From: Massilia sp. WG5
Lineage (GTDB): Bacteria; Pseudomonadota; Gammaproteobacteria; Burkholderiales; Burkholderiaceae_D
Assembly (NCBI RefSeq): GCF_001412595.2
Contig: NZ_CP012640.2
Location: 2,046,001 to 2,110,000 of the forward strand
Reading direction: 5' to 3'
Length of the DNA stretch: 64,000 nt
Positions within the stretch are counted from its first letter, which is position 1; the number at the start of each line of letters is the position of its first letter. The notes beneath the pieces were generated by a model, which ran no database searches, was not told the DNA's origin, and saw nothing but the letters and a program-made list of their open reading frames with translations. This document shows, piece after piece, positions 34,325 through 42,604 of the stretch. Position numbers and translations under genes: made by a program.

Positions 34325-35675
34325 GGAAAGCAAAAAGCCTAATCCGGTGATTGGTGTCCTGGTGGCACTTTATGGGCTTTTTCTTTTGTATGGCATAGGG
34401 AGTTCGATGATGGATCGCTACACGGTGGCACAACTGACACAACACATGAAGACAGCCTGTGTTGGCAGATTTCTCATCGATCTGCCCGCATCCATGGAGC
34501 ATTCGTATGGCCAGGCCTTCGTCAACGGGCTCTGGATTTCCGGACAAGAAGAAACGAGGCAGGAATTCGAAGCCCGTGTATTGGCAAGGCAGGCGGAAAT
34601 CGATGCCGAACCGAACGAGCTCGGCAAACGGAATATGGAGAAGATCGAGGAGTATGAAAATAACGGTTTTACAGGGAAGATCTTCATATTCGGCCGCCAG
34701 GCAACGAAAGGAACGGAGCACGGCAAACCGGTCGTCTGGGTCGACGTGAAGCTGGAAGCCTACGTTCATTCCCATGGCAGGAGTTTCAACTTCAGGACGG
34801 ACGGCTATGATGTCGACCGGACAGGCAACCTGCGGCGCCTGATGGACAAGCTCAGGCTGGTTCCAGCAAAAGAGATTCCCACGGCCGCCGGCTTCTGCTT
34901 CGGCCTCGGCATGTTCGTCGACCCCTTGCCGGCCGACTTCAGCGAAGGGGTGGTGCTGTTCGCCGGCTTCCCCGACCATCCCGACCTTGCGATGGCGTTC
35001 AATATGCGCGCCGGGACCGAGCCCGACAAGGAAGGACGCCTTGAGCGGGATACGGCCGTCGATGCGGCCATGCCCGCATGGCAGCGGGCGCTCATGAACA
35101 AACTGAGAAAAGGCAGGCGGGCCATCAACGGCATCGATGGCGAAGAAGTCGCGGAAAAATGGACCGAACTGAATTTCGTCCACACCTTCGCTTTCAACTG
35201 GGAAGTGAGCGGCACAAGAGACGATGTCTTCCTTCCCTTCATGCATCTGGAAATGTCGACCGGCCACCCCGTCAATGCCGGAGCGCGTCCCGGCATCGGC
35301 TTCCTTGGCGAGGATGCGCTGATCGAGTTATGGGACAGGATCTCGTCCAGCATCCGGGTCCGCCCCACCAGCGCCACGCTGCCGGCCAGGCTTGACGCGC
35401 CGCCACCTCCCGACCTCGGCGACACCACCTCGGCAGGCGATGTCTGTCCTGAAACCGGCTGGTGGCAATGCCAGGATGGCGGATACGACGCCAGTGTGGC
35501 GGGAGGCCGGCGCCAGTTCCTGAAGAGGGGCCAGCGCATGCCGCAGGCCCTGCTGCTGCATCCGCAAACGCTGTGGGAAAAGCTGCGCGGCGTACAGTCC
35601 AGCTACCGGCTCGCCAACCCGACCGTCTGGACACTCGTCGACCGCCGCAGCGAAGCGCGAACGACGGCCTCCTGA
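34317..35675 (+). CDS. Tli4-family immunity-like protein
   Basis: 452 residues from ATG 34317, overlapping the lipase stop by 8 bases. A single membrane segment lies at residues 11-29 (IGVLVALYGLFLLYGIG), so the body is periplasmic, where a phospholipase effector would act. It starts the family pattern with MKTACVGRFLIDLPASME and ends with CPETGWWQCQDGG, RRQFLKRGQRMPQALLL and TLWEKLRGVQSSYRL...VWTLVDRR, a tail I associate with Tli4 proteins of Burkholderiales. It probably neutralises the upstream lipase. The role follows from pairing and family resemblance, not from a test. Confidence 0.8.
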   Translation: MDKESKKPNPVIGVLVALYGLFLLYGIGSSMMDRYTVAQLTQHMKTACVGRFLIDLPASMEHSYGQAFVNGLWISGQEETRQEFEARVLARQAEIDAEPNELGKRNMEKIEEYENNGFTGKIFIFGRQATKGTEHGKPVVWVDVKLEAYVHSHGRSFNFRTDGYDVDRTGNLRRLMDKLRLVPAKEIPTAAGFCFGLGMFVDPLPADFSEGVVLFAGFPDHPDLAMAFNMRAGTEPDKEGRLERDTAVDAAMPAWQRALMNKLRKGRRAINGIDGEEVAEKWTELNFVHTFAFNWEVSGTRDDVFLPFMHLEMSTGHPVNAGARPGIGFLGEDALIELWDRISSSIRVRPTSATLPARLDAPPPPDLGDTTSAGDVCPETGWWQCQDGGYDASVAGGRRQFLKRGQRMPQALLLHPQTLWEKLRGVQSSYRLANPTVWTLVDRRSEARTTAS

Positions 35676-35688
35676 ATACTTGGGGGTG

Positions 35689-36921
35689 TCAGGGCCGGCG
35701 GGCAGCCAGCACCGCCATCACGTCCTGTACGCCGATTTTATCGACCCAATCCTTGCGGTGCGGCGCCGTGATCACGGTGCTGTTCGCCTTGTCGATCGGC
35801 ACCCATTCGGGACTGCTCTGCCGCATCAGGGCGATCACCGGCACATGCACCGCATTCGCCAGGTGCATCACGGCAGTCTCCACCGATATGATGAGCTCGC
35901 ACAGGCTGAGAATGGCCGGCAGCTGGAAGAAATTGTCTTCGGCGCTGAACAGGAAGCTGCGCTCCAGTCCCGCCTTGGCGAACAGCTCGCGGGCCCGCGC
36001 AAGTTCCTCGGGCACGACGTTGACGACGAAGCCGGCGTCGCACCAGTCCGGCTCGCAGCGCATGGTCCGGATCAGTCCGATGATCCGTTCCAGCGGCCAG
36101 CTGCGCTCCACCGATTTGGAAAAGCCGTTGACGAACACGACGCTCGAGGGCTTGCCATCGGCCCGCATGAAACCCCAGTCGGCGAACTGCGTGCGCGCAT
36201 AGTCGATCCATTTGTCGGCGATGTCGAGCACGGGGAAGCGCGCGGCCGGCGGGATGTCCAGGCCGAACAAAAGGTCGAACCAGCCGGCGTAGATGTCGCT
36301 GATGTGCTGGTCCGGATGCGTGGCCACCGAATAGGGCGGGATGAAGGCGTCCAGCTTGCGGTAGATGAGGTGCTTGGGCAGGTCGTAGGGTCGCACCCGC
36401 TTTTTCTGCCCTACCACGAAACCATGCGGACTGATACTGCGCGCCATGAGGGCGTACTTGTGGCGCTCCAGGACGGCGAGCGAGACCACGACCGGATAGT
36501 CCTCGCGGCGCGCTTCTTCCAGCGATGCCCGGTAAGCCTGCGGGCTGTAGGTTTCGGCGTAGACCTTGTCGATGTAGGGGCACTCGGCCAGCCAGTCATA
36601 CAGCGCGTACTTCTTGAGATGCGGCCATTCCGACGCGCGGCTGGTGCGGCGGCGCTCGTCGACCCAGAGGTGGATCTTCAGGTGCGGATACGCCCGCGCA
36701 AACGCCTGGAAACCGCTTTGCAGGTAGGCGAAATCGCCGAGGGCCAGGTGGGCAATGAAGAGGATCTTGTCGGCCTGCCGCAGCAATGCGGGAGGGACCA
36801 ATGGCGCCTGCGCCGCCGGTGCATCGGCATCGAGGGCGCCGAGCGCCGGGACGAAAGCGGATTTACCGACACGATTGCGCCAGGACCCCGTTCCGGTGGA
36901 GTGTTCACCCGCTGGTTTCAT
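35689..36921 (-). CDS. GT9-family glycosyltransferase (heptosyltransferase-like)
   Basis: 410 residues from ATG 36921, where AAGG lies upstream; an ATG six codons earlier (36939) lacks one. Two Rossmann halves are seen: ILFIAHLALGDFAYLQSGFQAF at the start, and VVFVNGFSKSVERSWPLERI plus the GT9 signature LSLCELIISVETAVMHLANAVHVPVIAL split across the C-terminal half. GT9 enzymes add heptose or related sugars to LPS core from ADP-activated donors at the inner face of the inner membrane. The acceptor here is unknown, and no other LPS gene is nearby. It converges on the Tli4-like gene with a 13-base gap. Confidence 0.85.
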   Translation of the reverse strand: MKPAGEHSTGTGSWRNRVGKSAFVPALGALDADAPAAQAPLVPPALLRQADKILFIAHLALGDFAYLQSGFQAFARAYPHLKIHLWVDERRRTSRASEWPHLKKYALYDWLAECPYIDKVYAETYSPQAYRASLEEARREDYPVVVSLAVLERHKYALMARSISPHGFVVGQKKRVRPYDLPKHLIYRKLDAFIPPYSVATHPDQHISDIYAGWFDLLFGLDIPPAARFPVLDIADKWIDYARTQFADWGFMRADGKPSSVVFVNGFSKSVERSWPLERIIGLIRTMRCEPDWCDAGFVVNVVPEELARARELFAKAGLERSFLFSAEDNFFQLPAILSLCELIISVETAVMHLANAVHVPVIALMRQSSPEWVPIDKANSTVITAPHRKDWVDKIGVQDVMAVLAARRP

Positions 36922-37149
36922 ATTGCTCAGACCTTGCATGTAGACGATGCGAAAATTCTATGTGCAATAAGCTGCTGGAAATGCAAACAAACCGTAAGAG
37001 TTTGTAAAGTTAGGTCAAGACGATAGCATGGTGCACTGCAAAAGTCCGCGGCGGTCCGGATGAAATGGGCGTGCAAGGACGCCTTGCTGCGCAAAGGAGA
37101 CGATGACGTCGGGCGAGCGATGGCGCTCGCGCGAACGGGGAAAGGGAAC

Positions 37150-37485
37150 TTACATCTGGCGGCACTGGCGCAGTTCGCAGCGCGCCATGAAGATTTTGCC
37201 GTTTTCGCACTGCATGCGGTAGACCTCGACCGGTCCCGGCTCGGTGACCAGGCTGGCGCCCTGCCCGCCCGTGCAGGACTGCTGCCGCGCCATCTTCTCG
37301 ACGGTGGCCGAGGAGACGCCGATGCGGAACGGCAGCTTCTGGATCGGCGTGCCATCCGCGTCGACCAGGCCCGCGGCCCTGGCAGGCGCCGGCGCCGCGG
37401 CCTGGACCGGCCGGGCCGGCTGGTGGAACCAGGCGCAGCCGCCGAGCAGCGCGGCAAGCGGCATCAGGATGAAACCAGGTTTCAT
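37150..37485 (-). CDS. small lipoprotein of unknown function
   Basis: 111 residues. The signal peptide ends in the lipobox LLGGC (Cys17), so it is lipidated. An Ala/Pro-rich linker follows, then a compact domain with IQKLPFRIGVSSATVEKMARQQSC and CENGKIFMARCELRQCRQM, whose five cysteines could form disulfides. GGAGAG lies four bases ahead of ATG, and the gene starts 14 bases after rpiA, so the two are probably cotranscribed. I recognise no family. Confidence 0.8.
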   Translation of the reverse strand: MKPGFILMPLAALLGGCAWFHQPARPVQAAAPAPARAAGLVDADGTPIQKLPFRIGVSSATVEKMARQQSCTGGQGASLVTEPGPVEVYRMQCENGKIFMARCELRQCRQM

Positions 37486-37499
37486 GCCGCTCTCCGTGT

Positions 37500-38177
37500 T
37501 CAGAACGTGAGGGTCTTGACGCCGTCCGCCATGCCCAGCAGGCAGACGTTGGCGCCGCGCTGGGCGAACAGGCCGACGGCGATCACGCCGACGATCTGGT
37601 TGATCTCGTTTTCCAGCGCCACCGGATCGGTGATCGACAGGCCTGCGACGTCGATGAGGTGGCCGCCGTTGTCGGTGACGAAGGCTTCGTCAGTGCCCGG
37701 CTTGGTGCGCAGCTTCGGCTGGCCGCCCAGGGCCGCCAGCTTGCGCATCACGGCCGCGCGCGCCATCGGCACGACTTCGACCGGCAGCGGGAACTTGCCC
37801 AGGGTCTGGACCAGCTTGGAGCCGTCGGCGATGCAGACGAAACTCTTCGACACCGACGCCACGATCTTCTCGCGCGTCAGGGCCGCGCCGCCGCCCTTGA
37901 TCATGCTGCCTCCGGCATCGATCTCGTCGGCGCCGTCGACGTAGACGGAAATCGATTCGACGTCGTTCAGGTCACGCACGTCGATGCCGTGGCTGCGCAG
38001 GCGCGCTGCGGTGGCTTCCGACGACGCGACCGCGCCCTTGATGCGGTCCTTGATCTTGCCGAGTTCGTCGATGAAATAGTTGGCGGTCGAGCCGGTGCCG
38101 ACGCCGATGATTTCGCCGTCGACCACGTAATCGATGGCAGCGCGGGCCACGGCCTGCTTGAGTTCGTCCTGGGTCAT
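37500..38177 (-). CDS. rpiA: RpiA, ribose-5-phosphate isomerase A
   Basis: 225 residues from the ATG of [10 protein letters not shown]; a longer frame to 38249 adds residues outside the family. It holds [16 protein letters not shown] (substrate loop), [38 protein letters not shown] (split by the catalytic Asp and Glu) and [11 protein letters not shown]. The enzyme interconverts ribose-5-phosphate and ribulose-5-phosphate in the pentose phosphate pathway, which fits zwf and tal elsewhere in this window. A lipoprotein gene follows in the same operon. Confidence 0.97.
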   Translation of the reverse strand: MTQDELKQAVARAAIDYVVDGEIIGVGTGSTANYFIDELGKIKDRIKGAVASSEATAARLRSHGIDVRDLNDVESISVYVDGADEIDAGGSMIKGGGAALTREKIVASVSKSFVCIADGSKLVQTLGKFPLPVEVVPMARAAVMRKLAALGGQPKLRTKPGTDEAFVTDNGGHLIDVAGLSITDPVALENEINQIVGVIAVGLFAQRGANVCLLGMADGVKTLTF

Positions 38178-38326
38178 GATGATCTTGGTAGGTGAGAAAT
38201 GCCGACATTTTAACGGATGCGCGAACGCAGATGCTGCAAGCGCTTGCAAGCCTTGCCGGGAGCAAGACTGCTAGACTGGCCTGCCTTTCATTGTCGACAT
38301 CGATCCCACTACCTGAGGAGACGAGC

Positions 38327-38806
38327 ATGGCCAGCAAAAACACGATTTGCCTGTGGTTCAAGGGCGATGCCCTGGATGCAGCGACGTTCTACGCCGCGAC
38401 CTTTCCGGACAGCGCAGTCAAGGCGGTCCACCGCGCGCCCGGCGACTATCCCGCCGGCAAACAAGGCGATGTGCTGACGGTCGAGTTCACGGTGATGGGC
38501 ATCCCCTGCCTCGGCCTGAACGGCGGACCCGGCGTCACGCACAGCGAAGCCTTCTCCTTCCAGGTCGCGACCGATGACCAGGCCGAAACCGACCGCCTCT
38601 GGAATGCAATCGTCGGTAACGGCGGGCAGGAAAGCGTGTGCGGCTGGTGCAAGGACAAATGGGGCCTGTCGTGGCAGATCACGCCGCGCGTGCTGTCCGA
38701 GTCGATCGCCGATCCCGATCCGGCGGTGGCCAAGCGCGTGTTCGAGGCGATGATGACGATGACGAAAATCGATGTGGCGGCGGTCGAGGCGGCGCGGCGC
38801 AACTGA
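38327..38806 (+). CDS. VOC-family (PhnB-like) protein
   Basis: 159 residues from ATG 38327 with GAGGAGA upstream. It has the two beta-alpha-beta-beta-beta modules of the vicinal oxygen chelate fold: WFKGDALDAATFYAATFPDS, GDVLTVEFTVMGIPCLGLNGG, AFSFQVATDDQAETDRLW and GWCKDKWGLSWQITP. This set is the PhnB/YdhR-like branch (formerly called 3-demethylubiquinone methyltransferase-like). No substrate can be given. It stands alone, divergent from rpiA. Confidence 0.9.
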   Translation: MASKNTICLWFKGDALDAATFYAATFPDSAVKAVHRAPGDYPAGKQGDVLTVEFTVMGIPCLGLNGGPGVTHSEAFSFQVATDDQAETDRLWNAIVGNGGQESVCGWCKDKWGLSWQITPRVLSESIADPDPAVAKRVFEAMMTMTKIDVAAVEAARRN

Positions 38807-38889
38807 GGGCACGCGCGGCGCCAGTTACAAAAGCCGCAATACCAGATTCCATTTAATTAACAGTCATTAAATTTCCGACAAATCCGTCA

Positions 38890-38926
38890 AAATCGGCGCC
38901 TTACAGCAAGGCAAGGACGCCGATTT
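38890..38926. other. inverted repeat after the VOC gene
   Basis: AAATCGGCG (38890-38898) and CGCCGATTT (38918-38926) are perfect 9-base inverted copies around a 19-base centre, 84 bases after the VOC stop and 67 bases before the riboswitch promoter. It could be a weak terminator or a regulator site. There is no T tract. Confidence 0.4.
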
Positions 38927-38992
38927 ACCATGCCAATTTGTTGATTTGTTTCCACAAGGAACATAAATTCTACGTTTCCAGTAAGAAATTAG

Positions 38993-39021
38993 TTGTAACC
39001 AGGAAATGACGTAGATATACT
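38993..39021 (+). promoter_or_regulatory. sigma-70 promoter of the riboswitch-protease transcript
   Basis: TTGTAA (38993-38998), 17 bases, TATACT (39016-39021). Spacing is ideal and the start would be near 39028, a few bases before the riboswitch aptamer. Confidence 0.7.
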
Positions 39022-39035
39022 CGGTTCATCATCTG

Positions 39036-39116
39036 CAAAGGGCAAACTCCGCGAAAGTGGAGGACGCAAAGTCAACGGTCTAAAGGGCGCGAGCCCCATG
39101 ACGGCAGGACTGCCAG
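39036..39116 (+). promoter_or_regulatory. cyclic-di-GMP-I (GEMM) riboswitch aptamer
   Basis: The GEMM-I core is readable base by base: GGCAAAC (39041-39047), a stem TCC/GGA capped by a GAAA tetraloop, GGACGCAAAG (39062-39071), the tetraloop-receptor strand GGTCTAAAG (39077-39085), a GGGC-GCGA-GCCC hairpin (39085-39096) and the closing ATGACGGCAGGACTGCC (39098-39114). Only the GEMM class carries GCAAAC, GACGCAAAG and CTAAA in this order. It lies between a good promoter and the start of a secreted protease gene 93 bases downstream. It binds c-di-GMP at the three-way junction. Confidence 0.93.
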
Positions 39117-39173
39117 ACACCGATCTTTCGAGCACGGGGCATTCTGCCGCGCTCGCGAAGCGGCCTGCCAGCC

Positions 39174-39202
39174 ATCCTGCCTTTATCAACCATAAACAGG
39201 AT
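39174..39202 (+). promoter_or_regulatory. Shine-Dalgarno-sequestering hairpin of the riboswitch
   Basis: ATCCTG (39174-39179) and TTTAT (39182-39186) pair with ATAAA (39192-39196) and CAGGAT (39197-39202), burying the AGGA site of the protease gene seven bases before its ATG. TCCTGCC (39175-39181) is also a perfect complement of GGCAGGA (39103-39109) at the 3' end of the aptamer. The two pairings exclude each other, giving a translational switch. Confidence 0.75.
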
Positions 39203-39208
39203 ATCGCC

Positions 39209-41005
39209 ATGCACACTGCTTCGAACCAGATCGCTTCCTTCCGCAAATCTTCCATCCTGGCCGTCGCCGTGATCGGCGCCCTGATGGCCGCATCCGGCGC
39301 CAGCATGGCCGCCCCCAAGGATGCGTATGCGCGTGGCCGCGTGATCATCGAAGCGCGTCCGGGCCTGTCCGATACGGCCCTCGACAACATCCTGAAAGAG
39401 CACGGCGGCAAGCGTCGCAAGCTCGGCCAGAGCCGCATGTACGTGGTCGACCTGCCGGGCAACGCGTCGGAGACCGCGGTCGCGGCTGCCCTGTCGCACC
39501 GTCCGGAACTGAAATTCGCCGAACTCGACCGCGTGGTCCAGGCCACCGCGACCGCCAACGATCCCTACCTCGGCAGCGAGTGGCATCTCACCCAGGTCGG
39601 CGCCACGAGCGCCTGGGACACCACCCAGGGCGCGGGCGTGACGATCGCCATCCTGGATTCCGGCATCAACGTCAACCATCCCGACCTGGTGAGCCGCCTG
39701 GTCCCGGGCTACAACTTCTACAATAACAATACCGACCTGACCGACGTGTGCGGCCACGGCACCGCGGTGGCCGGCGTGGCGGCGGCGAGCACCAACAACG
39801 CGACCGGCGTGGCCGGCGTGGCCGGCGCGGCCCGCCTGATGCCGATCCGCGTCGCCTTCAGCGACAGCACCACCGGCGGCTGCACCGCCTATTACAGCAC
39901 CATCGCCAGCGGCCTGACCTATGCCGCCGACAACGGCGCCCGGGTCGCCAACATCAGCTACGGCGGCGTCGCGGGCAGCAGCACCATCATGAGCGCGGCC
40001 AAGTACATGAAGAGCAAGGGCGGCCTGGTGTTCGTCTCGGCCGGCAACAGCAATATCGACGAGAACATCAGCACCGACGGTTCGATGATCGCCGTCTCGG
40101 CAACCACCACCAACGACGCCAAGGCCAGCTTCTCGAGCTGGGGCAACTTCGTGACGCTGTCGGCACCGGGCACCGGCATCATCAGCACGGACAGGAACGG
40201 CGGCTACTCGACCTGGCAAGGCACCTCGTTCTCGAGCCCGCTGAGCGCCGGCGTCGCCGCGCTCGTCATGGCAGCGCGCCCCGACCTGAGCGGCGAGCAG
40301 GTGCAGTCCATCCTGTATTCGACCGCGGTCGACCTCGGCGCCGCCGGCCTCGACCCGGTGTTCGGCTACGGCCGCGTGAACGCCGCCGCCGCCGTCCGCG
40401 CCGCGGCAAGTTTCGTGGTGCCGGCCGATACGACCGCGCCGACCGCTTCGCTGGCCGCCCCGCTCGCCGGCAGCACGGTGTCGGGCGCGGTGCCGGTGAC
40501 GGTCAATGCCAGCGACAACGTCGGCGTGGCGCGGGTCGACCTGGTCGTGAATGGCACCGTGGTCGCCACCGACACCACGGCGCCGTTCAGCTTCAGCTGG
40601 GATTCGACCGGCGTGGCCAACGGCAAGGTCAGCGTAAGCGCTGTCGCCTACGATGCCGCGGGCAATGCCGGCAGCGCGTCCGCCGTGAGCGTCAACGTGT
40701 CGAACGTCACCACCAGCGTCGCCAAGGACACGACCGCGCCGGTGGTCACGATCACCAATCCGACCGGCGGCACCGTCAACGGCAATGTCTCGGTGAGCGT
40801 CAACGCCACCGACAACGCCGGTGCAGCGGGCATCAAGCTGACCCTGGCGATCGACGGCGCGACCAAGGCGCAGGGCACTGGCGGTTCGCTGGGCTACAAC
40901 TGGAATACCAAGAAGATCGCGGCCGGTACGCATACCATTACCGTGACCGCACGCGACGCGGCCGGCAATACCAGCACGAGCTCGGTCAACGTGAGCTCGC
41001 GTTGA
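39209..41005 (+). CDS. secreted subtilisin-like S8 serine protease with two Ig-like domains
   Basis: 598 residues from ATG 39209, seven bases after AGGA; an in-frame ATG at 39098 lies inside the riboswitch and is rejected. A signal peptide spans residues 1-34 (cleavage SMA). An I9-like propeptide runs to about 115. The S8 domain has Asp150 (AILDSGINVNHPDL), His183 (CGHGTAVAGV), oxyanion Asn280 and Ser340 (GTSFSSPLSAGVAAL). Two bacterial Ig-like repeats follow from about 408 (DTTAPTASLAAPLAGSTVSG and DTTAPVVTITNPTGGTVNG). It is exported and probably acts on matrix or surface proteins. c-di-GMP control is expected from its leader. Confidence 0.95.
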   Translation: MHTASNQIASFRKSSILAVAVIGALMAASGASMAAPKDAYARGRVIIEARPGLSDTALDNILKEHGGKRRKLGQSRMYVVDLPGNASETAVAAALSHRPELKFAELDRVVQATATANDPYLGSEWHLTQVGATSAWDTTQGAGVTIAILDSGINVNHPDLVSRLVPGYNFYNNNTDLTDVCGHGTAVAGVAAASTNNATGVAGVAGAARLMPIRVAFSDSTTGGCTAYYSTIASGLTYAADNGARVANISYGGVAGSSTIMSAAKYMKSKGGLVFVSAGNSNIDENISTDGSMIAVSATTTNDAKASFSSWGNFVTLSAPGTGIISTDRNGGYSTWQGTSFSSPLSAGVAALVMAARPDLSGEQVQSILYSTAVDLGAAGLDPVFGYGRVNAAAAVRAAASFVVPADTTAPTASLAAPLAGSTVSGAVPVTVNASDNVGVARVDLVVNGTVVATDTTAPFSFSWDSTGVANGKVSVSAVAYDAAGNAGSASAVSVNVSNVTTSVAKDTTAPVVTITNPTGGTVNGNVSVSVNATDNAGAAGIKLTLAIDGATKAQGTGGSLGYNWNTKKIAAGTHTITVTARDAAGNTSTSSVNVSSR

Positions 41006-41035
41006 TGACAGCGGCGGGCCACGGCCCGCTTGCAA

Positions 41036-41070
41036 AAACAAATATGGCGCCCTCGGGCGCCATATTTTTT
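41036..41070. terminator. bidirectional terminator between protease and PEP-CTERM genes
   Basis: A roughly 11-base perfect stem (ATATGGCGCCC with its complement, 41042-41065) capped by a tight loop is followed by six T on the plus strand. On the minus strand a T-rich run (TTTGTTTTT) follows. It serves both convergent genes. Confidence 0.92.
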
Positions 41071-41090
41071 GCCGCTTCAAGCCCGCAGCA

Positions 41091-41783
41091 TCAGGCCTTG
41101 TTGCGCTTGCGCAGCGCCACCACGCCCAGCATGCCCAGGCCCATCAGGGCCAGGCTGCCCGGCTCCGGCACGTTGCCGCCTTCGCCGCCGCCCGAGCCGC
41201 CTTCGCCCAGGTCGCGCGCGAAGAAGACTGCATTGGAGTAGCCGGGGATCTGGCCGCCATTGTTATGCCACTGGATTGCCCAGCTGCCGTTCAGCGTTGC
41301 GCCGGCGCCGATCGTTTGATCGTCGAACAGGAAGGCCGTCGACGTGTTGCCGGCATGGATGTCGAGCACCAGGTCCAGCATCAGCGCGCCAGTGGTGGTG
41401 TTCTTAACAGTCCAGGTTCCATCCGCCGCCAGCGTCAGGATCAGGCCATTGCTGGTGACAGTGCCGCTGGTTTTTGCGATCTTGCCCAGCAAGGACCAGG
41501 GGGTCGAAGTATCCGTGGCATAGGCGTCGAAGGCGCTGCCGAAGCCGGAAGTGTTACCTTGGGGGCCCTGTGACGGGTTGACGTTAGAAAACGCACAGGC
41601 AGTGGACCAGGCGCTGTTCAGCGTCACATCGTCCGTGGTTGCATTGGCGACCGAGCCCTTTGTTACATTGATAACGCTGCAGCTTGCGCCAACTGGGGCT
41701 GCAAATGCCGCCGTACCGGCCAACATGCCGGTAGCGCAAAACAGAGAAACTGCCAGGTTCTTCACGAGTTTGGACCGGTTCAT
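41091..41783 (-). CDS. PEP-CTERM sorting-domain protein
   Basis: 230 residues with GAGGG before ATG. A signal peptide covers residues 1-28. The middle is a low-complexity Thr/Asn/Ser-rich beta domain with no known family. Residues 183-205 are a Gly/Glu linker, and the end is the sorting signal VPEPGSLALMGLGMLGV followed by a basic RKRNK tail. Exosortase cleaves this signal; no exosortase gene is in the window, so it must be encoded elsewhere. A sigma-54-type promoter lies 53 bases upstream, as found for PEP-CTERM genes tied to exopolysaccharide. Likely a surface or matrix protein. Confidence 0.93.
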   Translation of the reverse strand: MNRSKLVKNLAVSLFCATGMLAGTAAFAAPVGASCSVINVTKGSVANATTDDVTLNSAWSTACAFSNVNPSQGPQGNTSGFGSAFDAYATDTSTPWSLLGKIAKTSGTVTSNGLILTLAADGTWTVKNTTTGALMLDLVLDIHAGNTSTAFLFDDQTIGAGATLNGSWAIQWHNNGGQIPGYSNAVFFARDLGEGGSGGGEGGNVPEPGSLALMGLGMLGVVALRKRNKA

Positions 41784-41835
41784 ATTACCCTCATATAATT
41801 AATTAGGTGGGTCTGTCAGCAGACACGTAAATATT

Positions 41836-41851
41836 AGCAATAGACGTGCCT
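41836..41851 (-). promoter_or_regulatory. sigma-54 promoter of the PEP-CTERM gene
   Basis: Read on the minus strand the element is AGGCACGTCTATTGCT, matching the -24/-12 consensus TGGCACG-N4-TTGC(A/T) at all but one base. The start would be near 41825, giving a leader of about 42 bases. An imperfect palindrome around GTCGAC at 41921-41935 is at a suitable distance for an activator. Confidence 0.8.
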
Positions 41852-42002
41852 GCTCTTTAAGGGCTTGATTACATTAGATATTTTTATCACGGACGGTTAC
41901 AAGACAGCGAAAATGTAAAGTTCGTCGACACGACAAACTTACCCTTCGTGAATAAAATAAATCGGCCAGGGACGGCGCAGCTTCATGCGCAGGACAGGCG
42001 GA

Positions 42003-42500
42003 TCACTCCCCCGGCGGCAGGCAGCCGAACAGGCGCTTGCCCGGCCGGTCGCTGTCCCAGATCTGGTGCACGACGGCGCTGCCGTCATGCTGCTTCGCCA
42101 GGCAGAAGCGCGCTTCATAGGCCTGGGCGACGCCGCGCCCCTGGGCGGGGCGGGCGTCGATGCGCAGGTAGTAGACCTTGCCGGTTTCGAGCGCTGTCGC
42201 CCGGGTTCGCGGCAGCGATGCGACCTGGCCGCCGTAGGGCACGCACATGGAGAAGCTGAGGGGAAAGGTACGCTCGGGCGGCATGGTCATCTTCCACAGC
42301 AGGCGCTGGCCGTCGGAGACGGTCACGGCGTGGAAATCCGGCGTACCCGCGCGTTCTTCGCGCGGGCTGATGGTGAAGCAGGGACCGCCGCGCGGGCCTT
42401 CGCGGACCTCGGCGGCGCCGGTGCGCGCCAGGGCGGCCTGTACCGGAATCAGGGTGAGTGCCAGGGTGGCCAAGGCACCGGCGCGGAATGACGGCTGCAT
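42003..42500 (-). CDS. exported protein of unknown function
   Basis: 165 residues from ATG 42500; a TTG seven codons earlier is less likely. Residues 1-26 are a signal peptide (RAGALATLALTLIPVQAALA). The mature part has a beta-rich pattern with RLLWKMTMPPERTFPLSFSMCVPYGG and KVYYLRIDARP, and four cysteines that could pair in the periplasm. I recognise no family. It is separated from the metallopeptidase gene upstream by a repeat element and 100 bases, so it is probably its own unit. Confidence 0.72.
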   Translation of the reverse strand: MQPSFRAGALATLALTLIPVQAALARTGAAEVREGPRGGPCFTISPREERAGTPDFHAVTVSDGQRLLWKMTMPPERTFPLSFSMCVPYGGQVASLPRTRATALETGKVYYLRIDARPAQGRGVAQAYEARFCLAKQHDGSAVVHQIWDSDRPGKRLFGCLPPGE

Positions 42501-42604
42501 AAAATATCCCACAGGAAACAAACGTACGGACGACAGCCTACGTTGCTGGGCTCGAGCGGGGGTTGATTCGACGCAAGTGGTTTACACAAGCGTTTGGGAC
42601 AGCG

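Noticed and set aside
39098..39208. An upstream in-frame ATG that would lengthen the S8 protease by 37 residues.
   Set aside because: It lies within the riboswitch aptamer. The ATG at 39209 has the AGGA site and begins a normal signal peptide.
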